Below, in pieces: positions 36,609 through 46,230 of a stretch of DNA of 64,000 bases (within the stretch, counting starts at the first letter, position 1; the number at the start of each line of letters is the position of its first letter). Both the position numbers and the translations under genes were made by a program. The stretch is from Shewanella sp. OPT22 (GTDB lineage: Bacteria; Pseudomonadota; Gammaproteobacteria; Enterobacterales; Shewanellaceae), in assembly GCF_004168585.1 (NCBI RefSeq), contig NZ_PGVH01000004.1:62001-126000 (forward strand). The letters run 5' to 3'. The notes below the pieces were generated by a model. The model was given only the letters and a program-made list of their open reading frames with translations. It made no database searches and had not been told where the DNA came from.

Positions 36609-36964
36609 TTTTTATTCTCTATTTTGCTACTACTTGCTGTGTAATACATTTCAACAAAAGCTGAAATTACAACGACAAGATAGAGTAAACATTCAATTAG
36701 CAGTGCGGAGTTTACTTACCAAAATGCGCATTGCAATAGTTAATGTGACTTTGTTCAAGTTTATTATTCTAAAAACACTTGATTAATTCGTATGTCATTC
36801 TGATAGTTGATTTTATTTGATGCTAAGCAAGAACTCAGTATTCACTTAGGCTGGTGTGGTTGTTACAATGATGACCGATTGAGTGTGATGCTCGGTGTTT
36901 TTTTACACTCTGTAAGATGGATTTAGTTGCTAACAAATTGAATAAAAATGGAGTAAAAAGAAAA
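36609..36964. other. Divergent intergenic region fadL / TPR-GGDEF gene
   Basis: 356 bases with promoters expected for both directions. I looked for a FadR-type operator and saw none. GAGTGT (36881-36886) and ACACTC (36905-36910) form a weak inverted repeat around a T run before the TPR gene. Nothing else is recognised. Confidence 0.4.
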
Positions 36965-38740
36965 ATGGATTTTAGGTGGTTATTGTTAGCACTCTCGCTG
37001 TTTATTCCTCACGTTTTTGCTTCGCCTATGAAGGACATGGATGAGCTCGTTCCTATGGTTTATCAGTATCCTGCTCAAGCCTCCCAGAAAATTGAATTGC
37101 TAGATTCTACCCATTACTCATTTCGTGAAAAGTTACGCCTACAACTTATTCGCTGCGAACTACTCAATCAAAACGGTGATGGTCAAGCTGCGATTAATCT
37201 AGCGCAATTATCCATAGCACAAGCAAAGTCGAACCAGTTAGAAGAAGCGTTACCCTATTTTTATATCTGTATGGCGGACGGTTATTCGTCAGTTGGACAG
37301 TTTACTCATACATTTACATTGTTAGACGATGCTATTTCTCAGGCAAAAAAATCAAGCCAACTACAAGCATTAGTTAATGCACTAAGAACAAGAGCTCAGT
37401 TTGATACAGAATTTGAAGACTTTAGTTCAGCGATTGAAGACTTGAGGTTAGCTATTGACTTACTTCCTCAACAATTTAACCAAGACTTTAATTGGTTTTG
37501 GGCTCCTGAGACATATGTATATGTCACGATGGCAAATATGTTTATTTCTTCTAACGAACTTAAATCAAGTCTTAAGTATATTGATATTGCTTTACAAGCA
37601 AATGATGCGGAAGGGACGGTTAAGCATTACGCTTTGCTAAGTGCTGCAAGAATTTATTTTAATGCAGGTAAAATAATTCAGAGCCAAAAGTGGTTGTCAC
37701 AGGCAAAGAATTCAGCTTTGGAATTAAATTCACAGCATGAGTTAGCTGTGAGTGACGCAATTATTGCATCTTTAGAGTTCAACTTTGGTAATCTTGAAGA
37801 TGCTGAAGCATTAATTATTAATGCTAAAAAAGTTTTTGATCAAAACTATAAAGTTGTTCATTCTCTTAGATCTAATCGTTTATTAGCGAGTATTAAGTTT
37901 GAACAGAATAATGATAAAGAAGCATTAAAACTCCTAAGAGAGGCTATAGATAAGGGCGAGCAGTTACATCAATATACTGATTTACAAACGATGTATCATA
38001 CTTTAGAAACGTTTTATATTTCTAAGGGCAACCCTCAAAAAGCCTACGAGAATCTTAAGCTCGCTTATGAAGCTGGAAACCAAGCAAATAAAGAACTCAA
38101 CAGTGCTCGCTTTATCCAGTACAAAGCTCGATTAGATAGGCAAGCTTCAATTAACAGTCAGCAAAAACAACTTATTTCCACGAAGGATCAGCCTCAGCCC
38201 GAATCTTACCGGGCCCTGAAATTAGTCTTTTTCGTATTTGGAATGCTTGGTATATGTATCTTCTTTGTGATTATCCAAACGAAACGTCAGGCTAAACGTG
38301 AGCGAGCGCTAGCACAGCAAGAGTTGCCGATTAACCAAGAGCTTAATCAACTCTTGATTTCAGCAAAAAAACAATCGTCTCCGTTATCTTTGCTTTTGGT
38401 TCATATTGAGAAGTTGGATTTACCTCAGTTTGAAACACTTCAACAAGGTATTGATGACGTTGTCAGAGAGTCCGATATCGTAACTCAGTATTCATCCTCT
38501 GAATTATTAGTCATATTGCCTAATACGACTAATGCGGGTGCCCAAAAAGTCGTGGCTAACTTATATCGTCACATAAAGCAGGTGACACATCGAGATCATA
38601 TCTTTGGCATGGCATCGATGCAGCAGTTTGATCAAATCGACCAATTGATTAAAAGGGCCAACTTCGATCGTTTAACTCAGCTGAAAAACCGTGAGATCAG
38701 AACGTCAAAATTTGATGACGTTCAAGCGGCTAATAAATGA
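36965..38740 (+). CDS. Exported TPR protein with membrane anchor and degenerate GGDEF domain
   Basis: The ATG at 36965 gives a signal peptide (WLLLALSLFIPHVFA) with GGAG eleven bases upstream; an earlier ATG at 36917 would bury it. About 590 residues follow. They comprise a periplasmic array of helical TPR-like repeats to about residue 400, one membrane segment near 420-440 (LVFFVFGMLGICIFFVII), and a cytoplasmic part. The cytoplasmic part has the pattern of a diguanylate cyclase core: LLLVHIEKLDLPQFE, then RESDIVTQYSSSELLVILPNT where active enzymes have RxGGDEFxxLLP. GGDEF is replaced by SSSEL and the half before the active site is short, so it cannot make cyclic di-GMP in the usual way. It is perhaps a sensor or scaffold. 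It ends four bases from the convergent recQ. Confidence 0.78.
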   Translation: MDFRWLLLALSLFIPHVFASPMKDMDELVPMVYQYPAQASQKIELLDSTHYSFREKLRLQLIRCELLNQNGDGQAAINLAQLSIAQAKSNQLEEALPYFYICMADGYSSVGQFTHTFTLLDDAISQAKKSSQLQALVNALRTRAQFDTEFEDFSSAIEDLRLAIDLLPQQFNQDFNWFWAPETYVYVTMANMFISSNELKSSLKYIDIALQANDAEGTVKHYALLSAARIYFNAGKIIQSQKWLSQAKNSALELNSQHELAVSDAIIASLEFNFGNLEDAEALIINAKKVFDQNYKVVHSLRSNRLLASIKFEQNNDKEALKLLREAIDKGEQLHQYTDLQTMYHTLETFYISKGNPQKAYENLKLAYEAGNQANKELNSARFIQYKARLDRQASINSQQKQLISTKDQPQPESYRALKLVFFVFGMLGICIFFVIIQTKRQAKRERALAQQELPINQELNQLLISAKKQSSPLSLLLVHIEKLDLPQFETLQQGIDDVVRESDIVTQYSSSELLVILPNTTNAGAQKVVANLYRHIKQVTHRDHIFGMASMQQFDQIDQLIKRANFDRLTQLKNREIRTSKFDDVQAANK

Positions 38741-38744
38741 TGAA

Positions 38745-40571
38745 TCAATTTTCAATCAAGTATTGATTAATTGTTTCAATAAATTCATTGCCAAAACGCT
38801 CTAACTTACGTTCGCCAACACCATTAATGGCTAAGAATTCATATTTATCTGTGGGGGTCTGGGCTGCCATTTCAGCTAACGTTGCGTCACTGAATACTAA
38901 GTAAGGTGGTATTTCTAGTTCATCCGCTAGCTTACGTCTTAATGACTTCAATTTAGCAAATAGCTGGCGGTCGTAGTGTTGTGGGGCTCTTGAGTTACCT
39001 TTTGATTTTCGAGTCGGTACCGACAACTGCATTCTTGGCACGGCTAGTTGCAATGGTTGCTCACCCATTAACACATTTCGAGCTTGTGGGTTTAGGCGTA
39101 CTGACGAACCACGAGTGACATCTTGTGTGGCAAGTCCTAGATGTATTAACTGACGACAAACACTCAGCCAATGCTCATGGGACTTATCTTTACCGATGCC
39201 CCACGTTGATAACTTATTATGTCCACGTTCTAAGACCAAATGATTCTGAGAGCCTCTCAGTACGTCGATTAAATAATTGAGCCCATAACTCTGCTTGATG
39301 CGATATATGCAAGATAAGACCTTTTGTGCGTCTTCGAGACCATCATACTGCTTAGGTGGGTCAAGACAAATGTCGCAGTTACCACAAGGTTCGTTAGCTG
39401 GCTCATCAAAGTAGTGGAGTAATACTTGGCGGCGGCAAGTCTGTGCTTCGGCAAAGGCTGCCATCGAATTAAGCTTATGTAGCTCAACTCGTTGTTGCTC
39501 GTTCGGCTCTGATTGTTCGATTAAATGTCTAACTCGACCAATATCCGCAGGATCATATAAGAGCAGTGCTTCTGCTTCTAACCCGTCACGCCCAGCTCGG
39601 CCTGTTTCTTGGTAATAAGACTCGACACTTTTTGGAATATCATAGTGCACGACAAATCGAACGTTCGATTTATTGATCCCCATACCAAAAGCCACAGTGG
39701 CGACTACAACGTCGATGTGATCTTTTAAAAACTCATCTTGAACGGCTGCCCGTTCTTCTTGCGTTTTTCCTGCATGGTAAGCCTTGGCATTAATGCCTTG
39801 CATGACTAAGCGATCGGCGACTTCATCAACCCGTTTACGACTTGTGCAATAAACGATGCCGCTTTGGCCTTGTTGTTCAGTGACAAACTTTCTGAGTTGC
39901 TGAGCCGCATTAAGCTTTTCAACAACGGTATAACGAATGTTTGGCCTGTCGAAGCTAGACAACCACTTAAAAGGTGTGATGTTCAGGCGCTCACAAATAC
40001 TTTCTCTTGTGGCGTAATCTGCAGTAGCCGTCAACGCCATCATTGGAATATTTGGAAAGTGCTGCTTGAGTTTTCCTAATTGAGCATATTCGGGTCTAAA
40101 ATCATGTCCCCATTGACTGATGCAGTGAGCTTCATCAATAGCAAAAAGGCTAACATTGGCCTCCTTAATGCGTTCAATGAAGTCACCATAGAGCAAGCGT
40201 TCTGGTGATACATAAAGCAGCTTCAATTCACCGAAAAATAATTGTCGAAGTATTGATGAACTTTGCTCTCTTGATTGTGACGAGTTAAGGTAAGCGGCAG
40301 CAACACCCTGTTGAATTAAGCTATCTACTTGGTCTTTCATCAACGAGATAAGTGGTGAAACAACAATGGTAACACCAGGCAGCAACATGGCTGGGAGTTG
40401 ATAGCAAATACTTTTGCCTCCCCCTGTAGGCATGATAGATAGCGTATCTCTACCCTGTAAGCAATGTTCAATCACCTCGCGCTGGCCATGACGAAAATCT
40501 CGATAACCAAAGACTTGAGCTAAACACTGAAGCAATGGATCTTGTGGGGTTTGGTTATCAAAAGCCTGCAT
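38745..40571 (-). CDS. recQ: ATP-dependent DNA helicase RecQ
   Basis: 3'-5' DNA helicase of the RecF pathway. The 608 residues are in the usual order: Walker A MPTGGGKSICYQLPA near residue 50, the DEAH box near 145, motif III ALTATA, and motif VI QETGRAGRDG near 325. The zinc-binding Cys set (CRRQVLLHYF, then CGNC and C) lies near 380-405, followed by the RQC winged helix and a C-terminal HRDC domain (FLAINGVGERKLERFG). It is convergent with the TPR/GGDEF gene, with only four bases between stops. No LexA box is seen upstream. Confidence 0.96.
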   Translation of the reverse strand: MQAFDNQTPQDPLLQCLAQVFGYRDFRHGQREVIEHCLQGRDTLSIMPTGGGKSICYQLPAMLLPGVTIVVSPLISLMKDQVDSLIQQGVAAAYLNSSQSREQSSSILRQLFFGELKLLYVSPERLLYGDFIERIKEANVSLFAIDEAHCISQWGHDFRPEYAQLGKLKQHFPNIPMMALTATADYATRESICERLNITPFKWLSSFDRPNIRYTVVEKLNAAQQLRKFVTEQQGQSGIVYCTSRKRVDEVADRLVMQGINAKAYHAGKTQEERAAVQDEFLKDHIDVVVATVAFGMGINKSNVRFVVHYDIPKSVESYYQETGRAGRDGLEAEALLLYDPADIGRVRHLIEQSEPNEQQRVELHKLNSMAAFAEAQTCRRQVLLHYFDEPANEPCGNCDICLDPPKQYDGLEDAQKVLSCIYRIKQSYGLNYLIDVLRGSQNHLVLERGHNKLSTWGIGKDKSHEHWLSVCRQLIHLGLATQDVTRGSSVRLNPQARNVLMGEQPLQLAVPRMQLSVPTRKSKGNSRAPQHYDRQLFAKLKSLRRKLADELEIPPYLVFSDATLAEMAAQTPTDKYEFLAINGVGERKLERFGNEFIETINQYLIEN

Positions 40572-40888
40572 TAGCGACTGCCTTGTAGCCAGAAGTGAAA
40601 GCCGATCATTTTATGTTGTGCCTTAACGATAAGCAATCTATTGTAAGGTGTTGATGATAAGTTTCTGTAAAGTTTAGGTGCTTAGATGAAGTGCAATATG
40701 TGGCGCATTGTAGGTCGTCGCACCGTAGCTTTTAATCTTAATTACCACGCTGCGGAGTGCTAAAGGTGTACATCAGCAAATGGTGAAAACTGCTGTTCAT
40801 AATCTAATTCAGTATTTTTGTGATTATGATTGTGCAAAATACAGCTTATCAATACAATTGCGCACTTTACTATTTTAAGACTTAAAAT
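40572..40888. other. Divergent intergenic region recQ / rarD
   Basis: 317 bases with no convincing gene. Promoters for recQ and rarD must lie here, but I cannot place them with confidence. An open frame on the minus strand (40760-41011) is mostly antisense to rarD and has no coding features. Confidence 0.4.
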
Positions 40889-41797
40889 ATGCCAGAAAAC
40901 GAACACCAAAAGGGCGTGATACTTGCTATTTTTGCCTATACCATATGGGGCATAGCACCGCTTTATTTCAAATTGCTTGAGCCAGTACCTGCACCAGAAA
41001 TTTTGTTGCATCGAGTCATTTGGTCATTCGTATTTATGATTGGTTTACTGGGCTTAACTCGTGGCTTTAGCTCGTTAAAAGCGTTGATGACATACAAGAA
41101 AAAAATAGCCGTGTTGAGCATTACCTCAGTATTAATTGCATTTAACTGGTTATTGTTTATTTGGGCAGTAAATAATGAACATATGCTTGATGCCAGTCTA
41201 GGCTACTTCATTAATCCGCTCTTTAATGTGGTGCTTGGCTTAGTTTTTTTGAGTGAACGTTTAAGTCGACTGCAATGGTTTGCTGTTGCATTGGCGTTAA
41301 CTGGTGTTGTGGTACAGCTCATTTCTTTTGGTTCTATTCCAATTGTATCTTTGGCGCTAGCCGGTTCGTTTAGCATTTATGGTTTATTACGTAAAAAAGC
41401 AAAAGTGGATGCTCAAACGGGCTTATTAGTCGAAACGGCACTGCTGATTCCGGTTGCCATTTTATATGTAGTGTATTTGGTGCAGTCAGGTCAAAACGAT
41501 TTAATGTCGTATGATTTAGACATTAACTTGTTGCTGTTACTGGCCGGTGTTGTTACATCGATTCCCTTGTTGTGTTTTGCTGGTGCTGCTATTCGTATTC
41601 CGCTTTCAATGTTAGGTTTTTTTCAATATATCGGCCCAAGCTTGATGTTTATTTTAGCGACCATGATATTCAAAGAACCCTTTGGCCTAGATAAAGCCAT
41701 TACGTTTGGTTTCATTTGGGCAGCTTTAATCGTATTTACTGCAGATATGTGGATTCAACGACGTGGACGTTTAACAATAAAAAACTCATCTTCATGA
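40889..41797 (+). CDS. rarD: EamA/RarD family transporter
   Basis: A 302-residue inner membrane protein of the drug/metabolite transporter superfamily, with about ten membrane segments in two five-helix halves. The N-terminus GVILAIFAYTIWGIAPLYFKLL and the motif LNW-like AFNWLLFIWAVNNEHMLDASLGYFINPL near residue 88 are typical of RarD. The E. coli relative is named for chloramphenicol sensitivity; its true substrate is not established. Its stop codon lies inside the terminator hairpin. Confidence 0.9.
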   Translation: MPENEHQKGVILAIFAYTIWGIAPLYFKLLEPVPAPEILLHRVIWSFVFMIGLLGLTRGFSSLKALMTYKKKIAVLSITSVLIAFNWLLFIWAVNNEHMLDASLGYFINPLFNVVLGLVFLSERLSRLQWFAVALALTGVVVQLISFGSIPIVSLALAGSFSIYGLLRKKAKVDAQTGLLVETALLIPVAILYVVYLVQSGQNDLMSYDLDINLLLLLAGVVTSIPLLCFAGAAIRIPLSMLGFFQYIGPSLMFILATMIFKEPFGLDKAITFGFIWAALIVFTADMWIQRRGRLTIKNSSS

Positions 41798-41807
41798 TGA
41801 GTTTTTT
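41784..41807 (+). terminator. Terminator overlapping the end of rarD
   Basis: ACTCATC, loop TTCAT, GATGAGT, then a T run. The rarD TGA (41795-41797) is within the hairpin. On the minus strand an A-rich flank gives a T run as well, so it may also serve the convergent gene at 41814. Confidence 0.85.
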
Positions 41808-41813
41808 GTTACA

Positions 41814-42359
41814 TCAATCCATTCGAGGTATCTGCTTTAATTTAGATAATGCTTGTTGTGGATGATCAACACTGAATATCAGTAGTAGATTTTCCTTTGT
41901 AGGCAAGACAATGACCTTGGTGGGGGCTGTAACAGAAAGCAAAGCTTTAGTCGCCCCGTGATAAGGTTGATCTAATTGAAAGTACCCAAGTTGATAACCC
42001 GGTAAGCCAATCCCGTTTTGCCTAAATTTAATCTGAAAGTCTTTGCTTTGAGTTAAGTCGACGATTTGAGCATTGCCAATATCTAGTACTCTCAACGGTA
42101 TGGACTTGCTGTAGAGTGGAACATCAAACTCAAGGTTACTTTCACTGATTTCAATATCGGCTTTGAAGCTGTGAATGAAAACATAGCACAAGCTGCCAAA
42201 GATCATGGCAAGAAGGGTCAGCCATAAGTATTTAAACCAACCTAATGCATTGCGGCCTTTAGAAAGTACAATCAATAATAAAGCAAGAATGGCAATGAAC
42301 CACCACAAACCAGTGGTGTGCAAGTCTGAAAGTGGGATACGAAAGGCGTCCATATTCAC
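41814..42359 (-). CDS. Membrane protein with bacterial PH-like domain
   Basis: A 181-residue protein with two membrane helices near residues 18-34 and 43-65, then a cytoplasmic or periplasmic beta-rich domain. NGIGLPGYQLGYFQL near residue 112 and ALLSVTAPTKVIVLPTKENLLLIFSVDHP near 138-166 match the bacterial pleckstrin-homology family (PF10882-type, from memory). The role is unknown. It is monocistronic, convergent with rarD. Confidence 0.75.
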   Translation of the reverse strand: MNMDAFRIPLSDLHTTGLWWFIAILALLLIVLSKGRNALGWFKYLWLTLLAMIFGSLCYVFIHSFKADIEISESNLEFDVPLYSKSIPLRVLDIGNAQIVDLTQSKDFQIKFRQNGIGLPGYQLGYFQLDQPYHGATKALLSVTAPTKVIVLPTKENLLLIFSVDHPQQALSKLKQIPRMD

Positions 42360-42425
42360 AGTCCTTTGTGAAAGCTTTCCTCTAACTTAGTTTTTGAGAC
42401 ATAATATGTCAAATTAATTTAGAGC

Positions 42426-42450
42426 AAAAAAAAGCCCCGACATGCGGAGC
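42426..42450 (-). terminator. Terminator of the rpmB-rpmG transcript
   Basis: On the minus strand GCTCCG pairs with CGGGGC around CATGT, followed by eight T. It begins 24 bases after the rpmG stop. Confidence 0.85.
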
Positions 42451-42473
42451 TTTTTATTCTACAACAAGTAAAA

Positions 42474-42647
42474 TTACTTAATTTTAGCTTCTTTGTAGAT
42501 AACATGCTTACGAACAACTGGATCAAATTTCTTGATTTCCATTTTTTCTGGCATGTTACGCTTGTTCTTCTCAGTAGTATAGAAGTGACCAGTCTTAGCA
42601 CTAGATACTAGCTTGATCTTTTCGCGATTACCTTTAGATTTAGCCAT
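42474..42647 (-). CDS. rpmG: 50S ribosomal protein L33
   Basis: 57 residues, [20 protein letters not shown] at the start and [19 protein letters not shown] at the end. It has no CxxC pairs, so it is the zinc-independent form. It lies six bases after rpmB in the same transcript, the usual gammaproteobacterial order. Confidence 0.97.
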   Translation of the reverse strand: MAKSKGNREKIKLVSSAKTGHFYTTEKNKRNMPEKMEIKKFDPVVRKHVIYKEAKIK

Positions 42648-42653
42648 TTTCTA

Positions 42654-42890
42654 TTATACCTTCTCACCACGGGCACGCATTTCAGTAACAACTACTTCGA
42701 TGCCCTTCTTATCGATGATACGCATACCTTTAGTAGAAACACGTAGCTTAACAAAACGCTTTTCTGATTCTAACCAAAAGCGGTGGCTTTGTAGGTTAGG
42801 TAAAAAGCGACGACGGGTCGCGTTCTTTGCGTGCGAACGGTTGTTACCAACCATTGGACGCTTGCCAGTTACTTGGCATACTCTTGACAT
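42654..42890 (-). CDS. rpmB: 50S ribosomal protein L28
   Basis: 78 residues starting [20 protein letters not shown], with the family block [16 protein letters not shown]. The start at 42890 (GGAGAAG upstream) is the conserved one; a longer frame reaching 42983 is leader. It is the first gene of the rpmB-rpmG operon, with the promoter expected in 42891-43011. Confidence 0.97.
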   Translation of the reverse strand: MSRVCQVTGKRPMVGNNRSHAKNATRRRFLPNLQSHRFWLESEKRFVKLRVSTKGMRIIDKKGIEVVVTEMRARGEKV

Positions 42891-43011
42891 GTCAATCTTC
42901 TCCAAAACAATTTTTAACGCTCGAGCATTAATGTACCTCGTATGGCCGTCGCCCGAGGCACAAAGAGGGCGCATTTTATACACGATTCATAGGGTAAGAT
43001 CAAGCAAATCT

Positions 43012-43695
43012 TTAATTAATCCATCCTCTTTCTGCGAAAGATACGATGTCCCTATCGCCTACAATCAAGTGGTCAAGTACATTTACCTCTATGGTTTCTA
43101 AGGCTTTTTGTATTCTCGATGTAATGCTTTTATCCGCCTGACTGGGCTCAGCCACGCCAGAGGGATGGTTGTGACATAAAATCACTGCTGCTGCGTTTTT
43201 ATTGAGCACCAGTTCCACCAACTCTCTTGGGTAAACCGATGCGCTATTTATTGTGCCACGGAATAATTCAATAAATTGAATCACTCGATGCTGAGAATCC
43301 AACATCAAAACCGCAAACACTTCGTAATTCCGATCCGCTAACTGCTGAGTCAAATAATCACGAGTAATATCGGGATTTTCAAGCACAGGACCTCGATGCA
43401 AGTTTTCTTTGGCTAACCGTCTTGAAAGTTCGGCTGCAGCTTGCAACTGCGCATATTTTACAGGTCCAATCCCCGGAAGTCGACAGATCTGTTTCGAAGA
43501 TGCTGATAATAATGCTCTTAAACTGCCAAAAGTGTTAATTAACTCTCTTGCAAGGTCGACTGCGTTGAGTTGTTTGCTGCCATTCCTGAGTAAAACGGCG
43601 AGAATTTCGGCATCAGATAAACGCTCTGCGCCGTATTGAATGAGTTTTTCTCTTGGGCCTTCTCCATCAGGCCATTCGCTGATTGCCATTTTCAT
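43012..43695 (-). CDS. radC: RadC-family JAMM domain protein
   Basis: A 227-residue RadC protein (M3 at 43689 may be the true start, six bases after AAGGA). An N-terminal helix-hairpin-helix region (RLPGIGPVKYAQLQAA near residue 70) precedes the JAMM/MPN metalloprotease-like domain with the metal motif ILCHNHPSGVAEPSQAD near residue 173. RadC was once thought a DNA repair factor; its real role is unsettled. It is divergent from coaBC and upstream of rpmB, a common gammaproteobacterial context. Confidence 0.95.
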   Translation of the reverse strand: MKMAISEWPDGEGPREKLIQYGAERLSDAEILAVLLRNGSKQLNAVDLARELINTFGSLRALLSASSKQICRLPGIGPVKYAQLQAAAELSRRLAKENLHRGPVLENPDITRDYLTQQLADRNYEVFAVLMLDSQHRVIQFIELFRGTINSASVYPRELVELVLNKNAAAVILCHNHPSGVAEPSQADKSITSRIQKALETIEVNVLDHLIVGDRDIVSFAERGWIN

Positions 43696-43807
43696 CCTTG
43701 AAATAACAAATTAAGTAAGACCACTGTAACAAAATTTTGATGGTAGGCAATAACCTCCAAACTGGCTTTATGGTATGGTTAAGACAATAGATTTTTAATT
43801 ATTAAGA

Positions 43808-45022
43808 GTGAAACACAAAGTGACGCTGGCAAATAAGAAGATTTTACTTGGCATTTGTGGTGGCATCGCAGCTTATAAAAGTGCTGATTTAGTAAGAAAG
43901 CTGAAAGAGCAAGGTGCCGATGTTCGTGTGGTAATGAGTCAAAGTGCAAAGGAGTTTATTACCCCTTTAACCTTACAAGCATTATCTGGTTATCCTGTTG
44001 CTGATAGTTTGCTTGATCCAACGGCTGAAGCCGCTATGGGACACATTGAATTAGCGAGATGGGCAGACTTAGTGATCATTGCACCTGCGACCGCTAATTT
44101 TATTGCTCGACTACGTGCTGGAATGGCTGATGAATTGATCACCACTCTTTGTGTGGCCACCGAATCTTCAATTGCCATTTGTCCTGCGATGAACCAGCAG
44201 ATGTATCAGTATCCAGCAACAAAAGAAAACATTGCCGCTCTTGCGAAGAGGGGGCATCAAATGTGGGGGCCTGACTCAGGTTCACAGGCGTGTGGTGAAA
44301 TCGGTCCAGGGAGAATGATAGAACCATTAGGTATTGTGGCCAGAGCCCAAGAGTTTCTTGCTGGCGCTGAGCAAAAACCATTAAAAGGCAAAAAACTGAT
44401 GCTCACCGCTGGACCAACACGGGAAGCCATTGATCCTGTGAGATATATCTCTAATCATAGTTCCGGAAAAATGGGTTTTGCTTTAGCAGAAGCAGCTGTA
44501 AAACTGGGCGCAGAAGTAACATTGGTTAGCGGCCCGGTTAACTTACCGACGCCCACGAGTGTGACGCAAGTTGATGTAATTTCCGCTGAAGATATGCTGC
44601 AAAGTGTGCTAAATGATATTGAATCACAAGATATATTTATTGGGTGTGCGGCCGTTGCTGATTACAAAATTGCACAAATGGCTAAAGAAAAAATCAAAAA
44701 GAACGATGAGAATATGCAGCTTGCGCTCACTCGAAATCCTGATATCTTAGCCACCGTTGCCAAACGCAATAACAAACCGTTTACGGTTGGTTTTGCAGCT
44801 GAAACTAATAATCTTGTTGAGTACGCTAGAAGTAAGTTAGAACGTAAGAACCTTGATATGATTGCTGCAAACGATGTTTCTGTTGCAGGTCAGGGGTTTA
44901 ATGCTGATGATAATGCACTGCACGTTTTTTGGTCTGAAGGCTCTCAACATTTACCAACAACAAATAAGAAAGCATTGGCAAAACAATTATTACTGCTCAT
45001 TGCCGAGAGAATGAACAAATAA
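43808..45022 (+). CDS. coaBC: Bifunctional phosphopantothenoylcysteine decarboxylase / phosphopantothenate--cysteine ligase
   Basis: Two steps of coenzyme A synthesis in one protein of 404 residues. The N-terminal flavoprotein CoaC half has [15 protein letters not shown] near residue 17, CPAMNQQMY near 125 and the catalytic Cys in [10 protein letters not shown] near 160. The C-terminal CoaB half has [21 protein letters not shown] near 200 and AAVADYK near 285. It starts with GTG at 43808 (a second GTG lies four codons on) and its stop overlaps the dut start (TAATG). Confidence 0.96.
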   Translation: MKHKVTLANKKILLGICGGIAAYKSADLVRKLKEQGADVRVVMSQSAKEFITPLTLQALSGYPVADSLLDPTAEAAMGHIELARWADLVIIAPATANFIARLRAGMADELITTLCVATESSIAICPAMNQQMYQYPATKENIAALAKRGHQMWGPDSGSQACGEIGPGRMIEPLGIVARAQEFLAGAEQKPLKGKKLMLTAGPTREAIDPVRYISNHSSGKMGFALAEAAVKLGAEVTLVSGPVNLPTPTSVTQVDVISAEDMLQSVLNDIESQDIFIGCAAVADYKIAQMAKEKIKKNDENMQLALTRNPDILATVAKRNNKPFTVGFAAETNNLVEYARSKLERKNLDMIAANDVSVAGQGFNADDNALHVFWSEGSQHLPTTNKKALAKQLLLLIAERMNK

Positions 45023-45480
45023 TGAAAACACCTATCGAATTAAAAATATTAGATTCACGAATTGGCAGTGAATTTCCTTTACCTGAATACGCTACGGTTG
45101 GCAGCGCAGGTATGGACTTGAGAGCTATGCTTGATACAGACGTCACCATAGAACCAGGTGAAACTCGTCTTATTCCAACGGGTATCGCCATTCATGTTGC
45201 CGATCCGAGTTTGGCCGCTGTGATTTTACCTCGTTCAGGTTTAGGGCATAAAAAAGGCATTGTGCTAGGTAATTTGGTTGGTTTAATTGACTCTGATTAC
45301 CAAGGACAATTGATGGTGTCTTGTTGGAATCGTAGTCATGAACCATTTTCAATGATCATTGGTGAGCGTTTAGCACAATTAGTGTTTGTTCCCGTCGTTC
45401 AAGCTGAATTTAAATTGGTTGATGAATTTAATCGTTCAGATCGAGGCGAAGGTGGTTTTGGTCACTCAGGAACCAAGTAA
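45022..45480 (+). CDS. dut: Deoxyuridine 5'-triphosphate nucleotidohydrolase
   Basis: Hydrolyses dUTP to dUMP, keeping uracil out of DNA. The 152 residues show the trimeric dUTPase motifs: SAGMDLRA near residue 29, [11 protein letters not shown] near 72, [19 protein letters not shown] near 90, [10 protein letters not shown] near 114 and the C-terminal [10 protein letters not shown] arm. It overlaps coaBC by one base and precedes slmA by 40 bases. Confidence 0.97.
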   Translation: MKTPIELKILDSRIGSEFPLPEYATVGSAGMDLRAMLDTDVTIEPGETRLIPTGIAIHVADPSLAAVILPRSGLGHKKGIVLGNLVGLIDSDYQGQLMVSCWNRSHEPFSMIIGERLAQLVFVPVVQAEFKLVDEFNRSDRGEGGFGHSGTK

Positions 45481-45520
45481 TTCGAACATAGAAGAACAAT
45501 AAAAAATAAAGGAATTTCTT

Positions 45521-46114
45521 ATGACGGCCCCTAAGAAAAAAAGCCGTAAAGAGCACATTCTACAATGTTTAGCTCATATGCTAGAAACCAATCCTGGTCA
45601 ACGAATCACTACGGCTAAGTTAGCGGCTGAAGTGGGCGTTTCAGAAGCTGCGCTTTATCGACATTTTCCCAGTAAAGCTCGCATGTTTGAAGGCCTGATT
45701 GAATTTATTGAGGAGTCGATTTTGACTCGCATCAATTTAATCATGGATGAAGAAAAAGATACTATGCGTCGTTGCCAGTTAGCGTTGCAATTATTATTGA
45801 TGTTTGCTGAGCGCAACCCTGGTATTTCTCGAGTATTAAGTGGTGATGCTTTATTAGGTGAAAATGAACGCCTACGTGGGCGAATTAATAACTTATTTTC
45901 TAAAATCGAAACCTTGCTTAAACAAATTTTACGTGAAAAAACGTTGCGTGAAGGCAAAGGGTTTAATCTTGATGAAGCCACGTTGGCCAATTTATTATTA
46001 GCGATAGCAGAAGGTCGAATTGCCCAGTTTGTAAGAAGCGAGTTTAAACAAAAGCCGACTAAACACTTCACCGAACAATGGCAATTTGTGCAGCAGCAGT
46101 TGTTGCAGAGTTAA
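45521..46114 (+). CDS. slmA: Nucleoid occlusion factor SlmA
   Basis: TetR-family DNA-binding protein that blocks FtsZ ring assembly over the chromosome. The 197 residues start with a helix-turn-helix ([43 protein letters not shown]) followed by the all-helical FtsZ-binding and dimer domain. The coaBC-dut-slmA order is the same as in E. coli. AAAGGAA precedes the ATG. Confidence 0.95.
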   Translation: MTAPKKKSRKEHILQCLAHMLETNPGQRITTAKLAAEVGVSEAALYRHFPSKARMFEGLIEFIEESILTRINLIMDEEKDTMRRCQLALQLLLMFAERNPGISRVLSGDALLGENERLRGRINNLFSKIETLLKQILREKTLREGKGFNLDEATLANLLLAIAEGRIAQFVRSEFKQKPTKHFTEQWQFVQQQLLQS

Positions 46115-46230
46115 GACCATTAAAAGTTATTAGATTCACAATAGGGTGAATCTAATTTAGTCGCACCTTTGTTACAGATATGTATAATTGATTTTAACAA
46201 TTATACATACTCTTATAACAAGGATGTGAG

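Noticed and set aside
40760-41011. Minus-strand open frame upstream of and across rarD
   Set aside because: Mostly antisense to a well-supported gene and without coding features.
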